Shown here: piece after piece, positions 1 through 6,890 of the stretch
How positions within the stretch are numbered: position 1 is the first letter of the stretch
How the letters are laid out: every line of letters begins with the position of its first letter
Assembly (NCBI GenBank): GCA_019418195.1
Contig: DYCJ01000063.1
Coordinates: 1-10,026 of the forward strand
DNA length: 10,026 bases
Direction of reading: 5' to 3'
Source of the DNA: Clostridiales bacterium
GTDB lineage: Bacteria; Bacillota; Clostridia; Lachnospirales; Lachnospiraceae
Made by a program: the position numbers and the translations under genes
The notes under the pieces: model-generated
The model's database searches: none
Told to the model about the DNA's origin: nothing
What the model saw: only the letters and a program-made list of their open reading frames with translations

Positions 1-6
1 GTGTAA

Positions 7-1152
7 TTGCGGCAGATGAGACCTTCGGGAAAGAATGGAGATAGCACAGTATACAAAAAAGAAAAACATGTAAGATGCCGGCTTCTGGCAGCGGTCATTC
101 TTCTCCTGATGAGCGCTGCTCTTATGATACTTTCTGCCCGTGTACCGGATTTCGCTGAATGGTATTCGGAGTACATTTATCCGCTGGCGGTAAATACGAT
201 CGGACGTGTGAGCGGTATGGTCCCGTTTCCGGTGTCGGAGATCGGGATTTACATCCTGCTGGCGACTTTTTATGCAACACTAATGCGCATGATTCTAAGA
301 GCCGCAGGCGGAAGAAAGAAAGGGAAAGCACCGGCTGCGCTGCTTGTCTCATGGCTCTCCGGAGTCCTTCTGGCAGCAGGAATACTTGCATTTCTCTATA
401 CGGCCTGCTGCGGGATCAATTATCACAGGAGATCGTTTTCCGGGGAGGAAGGGATCATTACATATCAGTACAGTGCAGATGATCTGAAAGAAATCTGTGT
501 CTGGCTTACAGAAGAGGTGAATGCCCGTGCGGATACGGTGACAAGAGATGCTGACGGACTGCTTACGCTGGATGGGGCGGAGCGTGACGGTGGTGTAAAG
601 GCCATGCAGCAACTCGCCGTGGAATTTCCTTCTCTTGCCGGCTATTATCCGCAGCCGAAAGAGCTGCTCATATCGGAAATCCTCTCCTATCAGGGGCTGA
701 CCGGGATCTATCTTCCGTTTACTGTAGAGGCAAATTATAATGGCGATATGCCGGCGTATGACAAGCCGTTTACTGTATGCCACGAACTGTCGCATCTCAG
801 AGGGTTCATGGAAGAACAGGAAGCGAATTTTATCGCATTTCTTGCGTGTATCGGTTCGGAACGGGCGGACTTCCAGTACAGCGGATATCTGTCAGGCTGG
901 GTGTACTGTATGAATGCACTGTACCGGGCTGACTATGAGAGCTGGCAGGAAGTGCGGGGGATGCTGGATGAGGCGGCGGAGCCGGATCTGACGGCGAACA
1001 ATGAATTCTGGGACAGATATGAAGGGACCATATCCGAGACAGCAGAACGGATCAATGATACATATCTGAAGGTCAACGGACAGGCGGACGGCGTGCAGAG
1101 CTATGACAGGATGGTGGATCTGATCGTGGCATATTTCGGAAATACAGGCTAG
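7..1152 (+). CDS. DUF3810 family membrane protein, putative zinc metalloprotease
   Basis: Seen: three hydrophobic segments (about residues 27-47, 76-97 and 110-135) are followed by a long, presumably extracytoplasmic, soluble region. That region contains the zinc-protease motif HELSH (His259, Glu260, His263), and a few residues later EEQEANF, where Glu272 could be the third zinc ligand. This HExxH plus downstream EAN layout, with 'RGF' after the motif, is the DUF3810 signature. Known: DUF3810 proteins occur in Firmicutes and Bacteroidetes, and no substrate is established to my knowledge. Start: a stop at 4-6 limits the frame to TTG 7 or ATG 16; neither has a good ribosome site in the visible sequence, so the start is uncertain. 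Neighbours: it ends 36 bases before the ECF sigma gene, and the sigma-type promoter begins 3 bases after its stop. Inference: it could act in regulated proteolysis of envelope proteins, perhaps the nearby anti-sigma factor, but the sequence does not show this. Confidence 0.85.
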   Translation: MRQMRPSGKNGDSTVYKKEKHVRCRLLAAVILLLMSAALMILSARVPDFAEWYSEYIYPLAVNTIGRVSGMVPFPVSEIGIYILLATFYATLMRMILRAAGGRKKGKAPAALLVSWLSGVLLAAGILAFLYTACCGINYHRRSFSGEEGIITYQYSADDLKEICVWLTEEVNARADTVTRDADGLLTLDGAERDGGVKAMQQLAVEFPSLAGYYPQPKELLISEILSYQGLTGIYLPFTVEANYNGDMPAYDKPFTVCHELSHLRGFMEEQEANFIAFLACIGSERADFQYSGYLSGWVYCMNALYRADYESWQEVRGMLDEAAEPDLTANNEFWDRYEGTISETAERINDTYLKVNGQADGVQSYDRMVDLIVAYFGNTG

Positions 1153-1155
1153 ATA

Positions 1156-1185
1156 TGTAACCAGCTGAAGGGATAAAGGGTATTA
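1156..1185 (+). promoter_or_regulatory. Probable ECF sigma autoregulatory promoter (site A)
   Basis: TGTAACC (1156-1162), 16 bases, then GGTATTA (1179-1185). Both blocks and the spacing recur exactly at 2266-2295. Counted as TGTAAC-N17-GGTA, the layout agrees with the TGTAAC-N17-CGWC promoters of SigX/SigV-type ECF factors. The element lies between the DUF3810 stop and the sigma gene, as expected for autoregulation. The predicted transcript start is close to the annotated ATG at 1189, which is unusual. Confidence 0.7.
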
Positions 1186-1188
1186 CTT

Positions 1189-1707
1189 ATGAAGAGGCTT
1201 TTTGGAAAGAAGGAAGCGATCGACGTGGAAGAGGCGCTTCATACATATGGCGATATGGTATACCGGCTTGCTTTGGTGCAGATGAAGAATCGAAGTGAGG
1301 CGGAGGACGTATTTCAGGAAGTGTTTCTGCGCCTTGTCCGGTATAAGGACAGGATAGACGGGCAGGAGCATCTGAAGCCATGGCTGATCCGGGTGACGGT
1401 CAATTGCTGCCGGAAGCAGTTTGACAGCGCATACCGCAGGCGGACGGTGCCCATCGACCGGGAGATCGGGGAAGAGCAGTCGTATGAGATGGACACTCCG
1501 GGGAATCCGGTATATGACGCTGTGCTGGGACTGCCGGACGACTACCGGAGCGTGATCCATCTGTTTTACTATGAGCAGTATTCGGTGCGGGAGATCGCGG
1601 AGATACTAGAGCTGTCAGAAGCGGCGGTGAAGACACGTCTTTCGCGTGCAAGAGGAAAGCTTAAAAATACGTTGAAAGGAGAGTATGCCAGTGCAGGAAC
1701 AGTATAG
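1189..1707 (+). CDS. ECF-type RNA polymerase sigma factor (sigma-70 family)
   Basis: This 172-residue protein has the two-domain ECF layout. Region 2 spans about residues 19-50 (YGDMVYRLA, then NRSEAEDVFQEVFLRL, the core-binding and -10 recognition helices). Region 4 spans about 115-162 (LPDDYRSVIHLFYYEQYSV, then the helix-turn-helix EIAEILELSEAAVKTRLSRAR), which reads the -35 element. Region 1 and most of region 3 are absent, as in ECF factors. Start: ATG 1189 has AAAGGG (1175-1180) 8 bases upstream. GTG 1225, preceded by AAGGA (1210-1214), would give a 160-residue protein that keeps all of region 2. The gene overlaps the anti-sigma gene, so the two are probably translationally coupled and made in fixed ratio. 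Site A directly upstream suggests autoregulation. The family call is firm; the exact ECF group and the signal are not known. Confidence 0.95.
   Translation: MKRLFGKKEAIDVEEALHTYGDMVYRLALVQMKNRSEAEDVFQEVFLRLVRYKDRIDGQEHLKPWLIRVTVNCCRKQFDSAYRRRTVPIDREIGEEQSYEMDTPGNPVYDAVLGLPDDYRSVIHLFYYEQYSVREIAEILELSEAAVKTRLSRARGKLKNTLKGEYASAGTV
1675..1693 (+). promoter_or_regulatory. Ribosome site that may choose GTG 1691 over ATG 1685
   Basis: AAAGGAG (1675-1681) lies inside the end of the sigma gene. The ATG at 1685 is only 3 bases after it, too close for normal initiation, whereas the in-frame GTG at 1691 is 9 bases away, which is typical. The anti-sigma protein may therefore begin at 1691, two residues shorter. 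Confidence 0.5.
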
Positions 1708-2260
1708 GGAAGCAAATGACAGGGTCCGCGTGCCTGAAGAACTGCTGCGCCGGACGGAAGCTGCGGTCAGGCAGGAAGAGAAGAAACGGAAAATATATGT
1801 ATTCCGGCGGTATGCCGCTGTGGCTGCCGCCGCCTGCCTCTGTCTGGTATGCTTTGGCGTGTGGAGTTTCTCAGTGAGGGACCGGATCATTGTACAGGAT
1901 GTGGAGATCAGCCAAGATGAATTTTCCGCAGGGATGAATCTGGGCGGAAACGGTATTGCCGGAGATGAAGAAGCAATCCGGGACATCACTGCCGGGGACG
2001 GAGAAACGGAGGAACAGGACGGTCAGAAGGAAAATACACAGAATACGGACATCCGTGTTGAAAAATATGATTCGGCGGACGAGGTGCCCGGAGAGATGTG
2101 GGAGCTTCAGCCCAGCAGGATCAACAGGCAGCAGGTGTATATCGGACGGTCGGGAGATACCTGGTATGCAGTATTTGAAAAAGACGGTGTGTACTGGTTT
2201 GCAGAGGCTGACAACACGACAGAAGAGGAGCTGGCAGAATATCTGAAAAATATTTTATAA
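1685..2260 (+). CDS. Probable transmembrane anti-sigma factor
   Basis: This is a single-pass protein of 191 residues (189 if GTG 1691 is used). It has a charged N-terminal part of about 42 residues (EELLRRTEAAVRQEEKKR, helical), one membrane segment at about 43-62 (alanine/cysteine-rich, preceded by RR) and an outside domain of about 130 residues. That topology (short cytoplasmic sigma-binding helix, one membrane span, extracytoplasmic sensor) and the 23-base overlap with the sigma gene identify it as the cognate anti-sigma factor. The call rests on position and topology rather than a named domain: there is no HxxxCxxC zinc anti-sigma motif and nothing I recognise as the DUF3298 domain of RsiV. 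The outside domain has an acidic, low-complexity stretch (about 95-125), then a compact C-terminal part rich in aromatic residues (QQVYIGRSGDTWYAVF, DGVYWFAEA) that may be the sensor. The signal is unknown. Confidence 0.8.
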   Translation: MPVQEQYREANDRVRVPEELLRRTEAAVRQEEKKRKIYVFRRYAAVAAAACLCLVCFGVWSFSVRDRIIVQDVEISQDEFSAGMNLGGNGIAGDEEAIRDITAGDGETEEQDGQKENTQNTDIRVEKYDSADEVPGEMWELQPSRINRQQVYIGRSGDTWYAVFEKDGVYWFAEADNTTEEELAEYLKNIL

Positions 2261-2265
2261 AATCC

Positions 2266-2295
2266 TGTAACCTTTCAGGACTGACAGAGGTATTA
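2266..2295 (+). promoter_or_regulatory. Probable ECF-dependent promoter of the lipoprotein operon (site B)
   Basis: TGTAACC (2266-2272), 16 bases, then GGTATTA (2289-2295). It is identical to site A in both blocks and in spacing, while the 16-base spacers differ in sequence, as expected when only the contact bases are conserved. A transcript from here would start at about 2299-2303, giving a leader of roughly 75-80 bases before the ATG at 2379. It lies 5 bases after the anti-sigma stop. Confidence 0.72.
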
Positions 2296-2330
2296 TTATC
2301 AGAAACCGATAAACAACAGGAACACAGAGG

Positions 2331-2366
2331 CTTATAAGGTTACAGTGTGAAGGGTAACCTCATAAG
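2331..2366 (+). repeat. Inverted repeat/hairpin in the leader of the transglutaminase lipoprotein gene
   Basis: Left arm 2331-2343 (CTTATAAGGTTAC) and right arm 2354-2366 (GTAACCTCATAAG) are complementary at 12 of 13 positions (A2336 faces C2361), around a 10-base loop. The right arm ends at the start of the AGAGGG ribosome site (2365-2370). There is no T-run after it, so it is not a terminator. The block GTAACCT of the site B -35 element recurs here on both strands, and 2265-2274 is also a perfect 10-base inverted match to 2336-2345. It could be an mRNA hairpin affecting translation or stability, or an operator. Confidence 0.6.
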
Positions 2367-2378
2367 AGGGAAAAGTTT

Positions 2379-4757
2379 ATGAAAAGAAAATATCACAGAG
2401 CAGGGATTGCCCTGCTGGCTTCCGCAGCGCTGATGCTCACGGCGTGTCAGGGAACAGGGGGAGGCGGAGACGGTAACCGGGAAGAGGAAGCCGCCATGGC
2501 GGCACAGAAACTGGCAGACTCCATCCGCCAGAAATACGATGAGCAGTATGATTATACAGATCCGATCCGGGGCGTTGCCAGAGACGAAAAGCTGACTCTG
2601 CAGATGGGATTTGACATCTACGACAGTGATTTTACGGAGTATACTCAGATCGTAAATGTATATCAGGACGCTGAACTGAAACATCCGGCGGGATCACATT
2701 TCGAGTGGGACGAGGAGACAAAAGTACTCTCCGTCACTCCTCCGAGATGGAACGCCGGAGGGATATCCACCATCGATCTGGATGAATCCGATCCGGGCTA
2801 TGATCCGGTGAAAGGTTCTCTGTTTGAAAAAGGCGAGCTGAAAGACTGGGGCAATCTCCCGCAGTATTACATGGTCAGGTATGTGGACACCGAGACCGGG
2901 GAGCCGCTGGATAAACCGGTGGTTACCGTATTTACGGTAGATCATGAAGTGAGCCGGGCTCCGAGGGTGTCTATGGGGATCAATGAGGAAGGACTGCCGG
3001 TATTCCGCTGGAACGAAGTGCCGGGCGCCGAAAAGTATTATATTATGACTATGACTTACTCGGAGGAAAACGGATATTCCGGAAACGGGCTTGTCAGGGG
3101 AAGCACGGAAGAGACGGAATGGATACCGGACTCCACTGCTCAGTTTATCACTTATGCAGTGACTGAGGCCGACCGCCAGAAAGATTATGTGATCGAGAAA
3201 TACGGAGAAGGAACGGGGGCGATCCAGCGGGAGTCTGAGTATGAGACGTATTACTGTGTGATTGCAGCCTCGGAGGACGGCACTTCGGCGATCAGCAATG
3301 TCTTTGATGTGAAAGACATTGCGCGTATGGTGCCGTTTACGGAGGAGACCGGCATGAGCCTCTCGGAAGAAGGCTCCAATTATGTGGAGGATTTCGAGGA
3401 AATGCCGAGTTATAAATGGGTCACAATGTGTGACGGCACGCTTGTACAGAAGATCATCAATTATGACTTTGAAAGCGCGGAGCCGGTTACCGAGACATGG
3501 GGTGAGTACGAGGAAGAGGATATGTCTGATCTCCGGCTGGTTGAGATGGATCTGATCAAAGTGCCGTATACCATCGACGGAACCGGATTTACCGGAATGG
3601 TCGTGATCGAACAGTACGATCCGGATACATGGGAGGACGAACTTGAGAAGATCCATAAGCGGCAGGAAACGTTGAGGACGAAAGGCGGAGCCCGGACGCC
3701 GGAACTGACGCAGGAGGATGAGGCACAGGAAGATTCTGATACGGATGGCGAAAACGGCGGGGCTGCAACAGAGCTGGAACAGGGCTATACAGTGACTGCG
3801 AACAGTGCGCTCAGCGAGTATCTTGCTGTAAATATGATGAATGCGAATCCGCTGATCAGCCTTGAGGATTTCCCGGAAAGTTCTGACCAGTCCTATCTGC
3901 TGGATGCATGGGAAGAAGCAGTGTATCAGAACCCGATGGTGCTGGGAGTCACAAGCGCGTCTATCCTGAGGGACGGGGAGATGCTGGCTGTTTCCTATGA
4001 TACCGAGGCGGATGTGATCCGCGAGAAACAGGCGGAGATCGCGGCGGAAACAAAACGTGTCGTCTCGGAGATCATCACCGATGATATGAGCGAGCTGGAG
4101 AAAGAGATGGCGATCAACCAGTATCTTTGCGATACGGCGGAATATGATATGGCGGCATTGGGGAATGCCGAAGAAAATGATTTTGCGGATGTAGATGCAG
4201 AGTTCAATGATTCCTTCACTCCTTATGGAGTACTGCTCAATAAGACCGGGGTATGTTCAAGCTACGCAGGAGCTTTTAAACTTCTGGCGGAAGAAGCCGG
4301 ACTGGAATGTATTGTGGTCACCGGTTATCTGGACGGAGAACTGCCCCACGCATGGAATAAAGTTAAGATAGACGGGGAATGGCAGATCGTGGACAGCACG
4401 AACAATGACAATGAGCTGATCTTTAATGCGCTGCTCAACCTGTCGGACACAGCGGCGGACAAGGTTCTGGTAGAGGACGAAAGATATGCGCTTGATTCCG
4501 AGCTTGGCAGTTATCAGGCAAATACAGACGAGAAGGAATACTACCGGATCAATAACCTGTTCTATGAGCAGGATCAGATCACAGCGCCTCTGACAGAGGA
4601 GCTGAAAGCAGAAGGAACGGCAGTCCTGCGGACGGATTATACGCTGAGCGATGATGAATTTATGGACATTGCACAGCAGGTGGTCGATCAGTATGGTGCT
4701 GACGAACTGGGCGGATATTACTGGATGGGAGTCATCTATCTTACAGATGAATATTGA
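2379..4757 (+). CDS. Large surface lipoprotein with transglutaminase-like (papain-fold) domain
   Basis: This 792-residue protein has a lipoprotein signal peptide with lipobox LTAC (lipidated Cys23), so it should sit on the outer face of the membrane. Order of parts: a Gly-rich tether; an N-terminal region of unknown fold (about 40-190); a fibronectin-III-like region (about 194-310, from 'PVFRWNEVPGAEKYYI' to 'YYCVIAASEDGTSAISN'); an uncharacterised beta-rich stretch; an acidic linker (about 434-466); then a helical region and the transglutaminase core. The core triad is visible: Cys626 in KTGVCSSYAGAF, His657 in ELPHAWNKV and Asp672 in WQIVDSTNN. Known: bacterial members of this superfamily act as cysteine proteases, amidases or cross-linkers, or are inactive. 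An intact triad suggests activity; the substrate is unknown. Start: ATG 2379 has AGAGGG 8 bases upstream. It follows site B and probably heads an operon with the next two lipoproteins. Confidence 0.9.
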   Translation: MKRKYHRAGIALLASAALMLTACQGTGGGGDGNREEEAAMAAQKLADSIRQKYDEQYDYTDPIRGVARDEKLTLQMGFDIYDSDFTEYTQIVNVYQDAELKHPAGSHFEWDEETKVLSVTPPRWNAGGISTIDLDESDPGYDPVKGSLFEKGELKDWGNLPQYYMVRYVDTETGEPLDKPVVTVFTVDHEVSRAPRVSMGINEEGLPVFRWNEVPGAEKYYIMTMTYSEENGYSGNGLVRGSTEETEWIPDSTAQFITYAVTEADRQKDYVIEKYGEGTGAIQRESEYETYYCVIAASEDGTSAISNVFDVKDIARMVPFTEETGMSLSEEGSNYVEDFEEMPSYKWVTMCDGTLVQKIINYDFESAEPVTETWGEYEEEDMSDLRLVEMDLIKVPYTIDGTGFTGMVVIEQYDPDTWEDELEKIHKRQETLRTKGGARTPELTQEDEAQEDSDTDGENGGAATELEQGYTVTANSALSEYLAVNMMNANPLISLEDFPESSDQSYLLDAWEEAVYQNPMVLGVTSASILRDGEMLAVSYDTEADVIREKQAEIAAETKRVVSEIITDDMSELEKEMAINQYLCDTAEYDMAALGNAEENDFADVDAEFNDSFTPYGVLLNKTGVCSSYAGAFKLLAEEAGLECIVVTGYLDGELPHAWNKVKIDGEWQIVDSTNNDNELIFNALLNLSDTAADKVLVEDERYALDSELGSYQANTDEKEYYRINNLFYEQDQITAPLTEELKAEGTAVLRTDYTLSDDEFMDIAQQVVDQYGADELGGYYWMGVIYLTDEY

Positions 4758-4804
4758 GAAAGCATTCAGAAACAATATCAAAAAATACAATGGAGGGAAA
4801 AGGT

Positions 4805-6196
4805 ATGAAAAAACAAAAAAGATTAATGGCACTTGGAATTACGGCGGCAATGGCGGCAGGGCTGCTTTCGGGCTGCGGGACAAAGGCGACTCCGGAGAAT
4901 CTCCTGCGGGATATGCAGAAGAACGCGGAGAAAACAGAATCGGCTTTGCTGAACTTTAAGATGGACATAGCCATGGGAGATGGAACGGATGATGTCAGTC
5001 TCGGCATGGATATGAATATGGAGACAACCACTGAACCGGAGGCTTCCCACGGAAAAGGGACAGTTTCCATCAGCATGAGCGGTATGGATTTCAGTGTAGA
5101 GACGGAGATGTATTCTGTTCAGGAGGATGGAGAATATGTCACTTATACACTGATGGAAGACCAGTGGACAAAAGAAGTGTCGGATGACGGAGAGATGACA
5201 GGTGAAGTGGACAGTATTGCGGATAACGTGGAGGAATATGCGGATCAGTTCGAACTGGCAGAAGACCTTGTTACTGTGAACGACAAGGAGTGTTTCGAGC
5301 TTACAGGAGAGCTGGATGGTGATCTTTTCTCCGAGATGATGCAGACAGATATGACGGATTCTCTGGCAGGATACGGGATCGATGAGGAAGCTCTGTCCGA
5401 TATGATGTTCCCATGTACGATCGATATTTATAAAGACAGCATCCTCCCGGCAAGGCTGTACTTTGATATGACAGAGAGCATGGCTCCGCTGATGGAGGAC
5501 TCGGGAGTGACGGTTTCCGAATGTTATGTGGATATGACATTTATGGAATACGATACAGTTGAAGAAATCACTGTTCCGGACGAAGCGGTCTCAGCAGCGG
5601 AAGACGGATCAGACAGCGGACTGGACCTGCCGCAGGATGACACATATGAAGATGAAAGTGTGGTAACACCGGCAGAACCGGCTGAGCAGAGCAGCGAGCT
5701 GGGAGACAGCTGGGAGAGCTATACCGTTCAGGTAAATGATACAGTGATCACGCTCCCGTGCACGATCGCTGATCTGGAAGCAGCAGGCGTGAAGATGGAT
5801 ACAGAGTACACACCGTCCGACTATATTGTAAATGCAGGAGAGTATGAACTGGCCTGGTTTATGGTAGACAGCGGAGATTCCATCATGGTGGATATGATCA
5901 ATACAGGAAGTGAGCCGAAAGAAGTAAAAGACTGTCTGGTCGGTTCGGTCTATGCGGATGCTTACAGCATGACTGAAGGCGGTCTGACCGTGATCTTCCC
6001 GGGGGGAATACAGATCGGTACGCCTGAAGCTGACCTTCTGGCAGCATATGGAGAGGCTGATAATGTGTATGAGGATGAGGAATACGGAAACTCCTACTAC
6101 TGGTATGGTGATGATATGCTCGTAAGTGGATTCAATGCCAGCATTGATCCTGAAACCGGCCTGGTAGAATCACTCAGTATTCAGAATGAAGGTTAG
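4805..6196 (+). CDS. Two-domain acidic lipoprotein, LolA/LppX-like N-terminal region suspected
   Basis: The predicted product is 463 residues. ATG 4805 is chosen because GGAGGG (4792-4797) lies 7 bases upstream and the product then starts with a classic lipoprotein signal (MKKQKRL, hydrophobic core, lipobox LSGC with Cys24). The frame opens at TTG 4754, but that would put about 17 polar residues before the signal. Residues about 30-260 alternate short strands and read like the LolA/LppX-type lipoproteins common in Firmicutes (KATPENLLRDMQKNAEKTES, then repeated 'M-D-M' strands). An acidic linker (about 265-298) joins a C-terminal domain (299-463). That domain contains GIQIGTPEADLLAAYGEAD and YYWYGDDMLVSGF, a pattern reminiscent of SmpA/BLIP-like folds, where 'G-x-s-xx-vxxxxGxP' precedes a tyrosine-rich strand. 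Both fold suggestions are by eye. It starts 47 bases after the transglutaminase gene with no terminator between, so it is probably in the same operon. Substrate or partner unknown. Confidence 0.85.
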   Translation: MKKQKRLMALGITAAMAAGLLSGCGTKATPENLLRDMQKNAEKTESALLNFKMDIAMGDGTDDVSLGMDMNMETTTEPEASHGKGTVSISMSGMDFSVETEMYSVQEDGEYVTYTLMEDQWTKEVSDDGEMTGEVDSIADNVEEYADQFELAEDLVTVNDKECFELTGELDGDLFSEMMQTDMTDSLAGYGIDEEALSDMMFPCTIDIYKDSILPARLYFDMTESMAPLMEDSGVTVSECYVDMTFMEYDTVEEITVPDEAVSAAEDGSDSGLDLPQDDTYEDESVVTPAEPAEQSSELGDSWESYTVQVNDTVITLPCTIADLEAAGVKMDTEYTPSDYIVNAGEYELAWFMVDSGDSIMVDMINTGSEPKEVKDCLVGSVYADAYSMTEGGLTVIFPGGIQIGTPEADLLAAYGEADNVYEDEEYGNSYYWYGDDMLVSGFNASIDPETGLVESLSIQNEG

Positions 6197-6220
6197 TACA
6201 GAGCGGATGAGGGGGACAAA

Positions 6221-6808
6221 ATGTTATACAGACCAGTACTAGCAATGATGATTGCGGCTGCGATATACACTTGCAGTGCGTGCGCAGGGCAGGAAGATGA
6301 CCTGAAAGATCCCGGGACGGAAGACAGCGCTCAGGAAGATCTGCTCACGGAGGAATATATGCCGGACAGCATGATCTCAGATGTGAGCGGCATACTGGAA
6401 GATGACATTGCAGAGCGGGCAGGCAACTATACGGATTCTGTATGCGCCATTGCGTTTTATGAAAATAAAGTTACGGATACGGAATGTGTATACTATGATC
6501 TGGAGACAGGCAAGAGATACCGGGCATCCAATCTCTATCTCTTCTCTGATCTGAAGCAGACAGAGCCAGAAGACTATGAGGATGGGGAGAAACTGGCCGG
6601 GGAGCTGGAGCGGCATGGAGTTTTTTCATGGAAGTCTGCCATGGATGAAGATAAGAACGGAGAGATCACAGATCCCCAATCTATGACACTGGCAGTGGAA
6701 TATGCGGACGGAACCGTGTTCCGGGTATCGGCGTCCGGAATACTATCACAGGCGCTTCCTGAAGAGTACGGCGAGGTGAGAGATATGCTGCTTTCAGGAG
6801 AAAAATAA
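6221..6808 (+). CDS. Small lipoprotein of unknown function
   Basis: This 195-residue protein has a short lipoprotein signal: hydrophobic residues 5-17 and lipobox CSAC with Cys21 as the probable lipidated residue. Its N-terminus has only one positive charge (Arg4), which is weak for a signal peptide, but the lipobox and the acidic tether after it (QEDDLKDPGTEDSAQEDLL) support the call. The rest is acidic and mixed alpha/beta, with no domain I recognise. It contains stretches such as VCAIAFYENKVTDTECVYYDLETGKRY (split: about residues 71-97) and a C-terminal part with SMTLAVEYADGTVFRVSASG. AGGGGG (6210-6215) lies 5 bases upstream of the ATG, and the gap from the preceding lipoprotein gene is 24 bases, so the two are almost certainly co-transcribed. 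The C-terminus ends in a soluble helix with no membrane anchor. Confidence 0.85.
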   Translation: MLYRPVLAMMIAAAIYTCSACAGQEDDLKDPGTEDSAQEDLLTEEYMPDSMISDVSGILEDDIAERAGNYTDSVCAIAFYENKVTDTECVYYDLETGKRYRASNLYLFSDLKQTEPEDYEDGEKLAGELERHGVFSWKSAMDEDKNGEITDPQSMTLAVEYADGTVFRVSASGILSQALPEEYGEVRDMLLSGEK

Positions 6809-6813
6809 GAGGA

Positions 6814-6845
6814 GAGTCTAACAGGCTGATCCGGATAAAAGACTC
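6814..6845 (+). repeat. Weak dyad between the lipoprotein and membrane-protein genes
   Basis: GAGTCT (6814-6819) and AGACTC (6840-6845) form a 6-base inverted repeat around a 20-base loop that contains the palindrome ATCCGGAT (6829-6836). There is no T-run, so it is not a convincing terminator. It may be chance. Confidence 0.25.
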
Positions 6846-6890
6846 AGATTCCTATAGATGATATTACATCGAACAGATTGGAGAAAAAAG

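Noticed and set aside
1..6. Possible last two codons of an upstream gene (GTG TAA)
   Set aside because: Six bases are too few to support a coding call.
2336..2345. A minus-strand copy of the ECF -35 element (CTGTAACCTT) as a divergent promoter
   Set aside because: No GGTATTA-like block occurs at the required 16-base spacing on that strand, and there is no minus-strand gene for it to serve.
2694..3656. A 320-codon open frame on the minus strand inside the transglutaminase lipoprotein gene
   Set aside because: It lies wholly opposite a well-supported gene, is rich in His/Arg/Ile without any domain, and has no ribosome site; it is a codon-bias shadow.
4754..4804. TTG 4754 or ATG 4790 as start of the second lipoprotein
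   Set aside because: Both would put polar residues before a standard signal peptide, and the only good ribosome site (4792-4797) serves ATG 4805.
4257..4832. A 191-codon minus-strand open frame with a hydrophobic N-terminus
   Set aside because: It covers the end of the transglutaminase gene, including its catalytic motifs; the hydrophobic start comes from the A-rich gap read backwards. No promoter or ribosome site supports it.
6814..6845. Inverted repeat as a Rho-independent terminator after the third lipoprotein gene
   Set aside because: Only six base pairs, a 20-base loop and no T-run.
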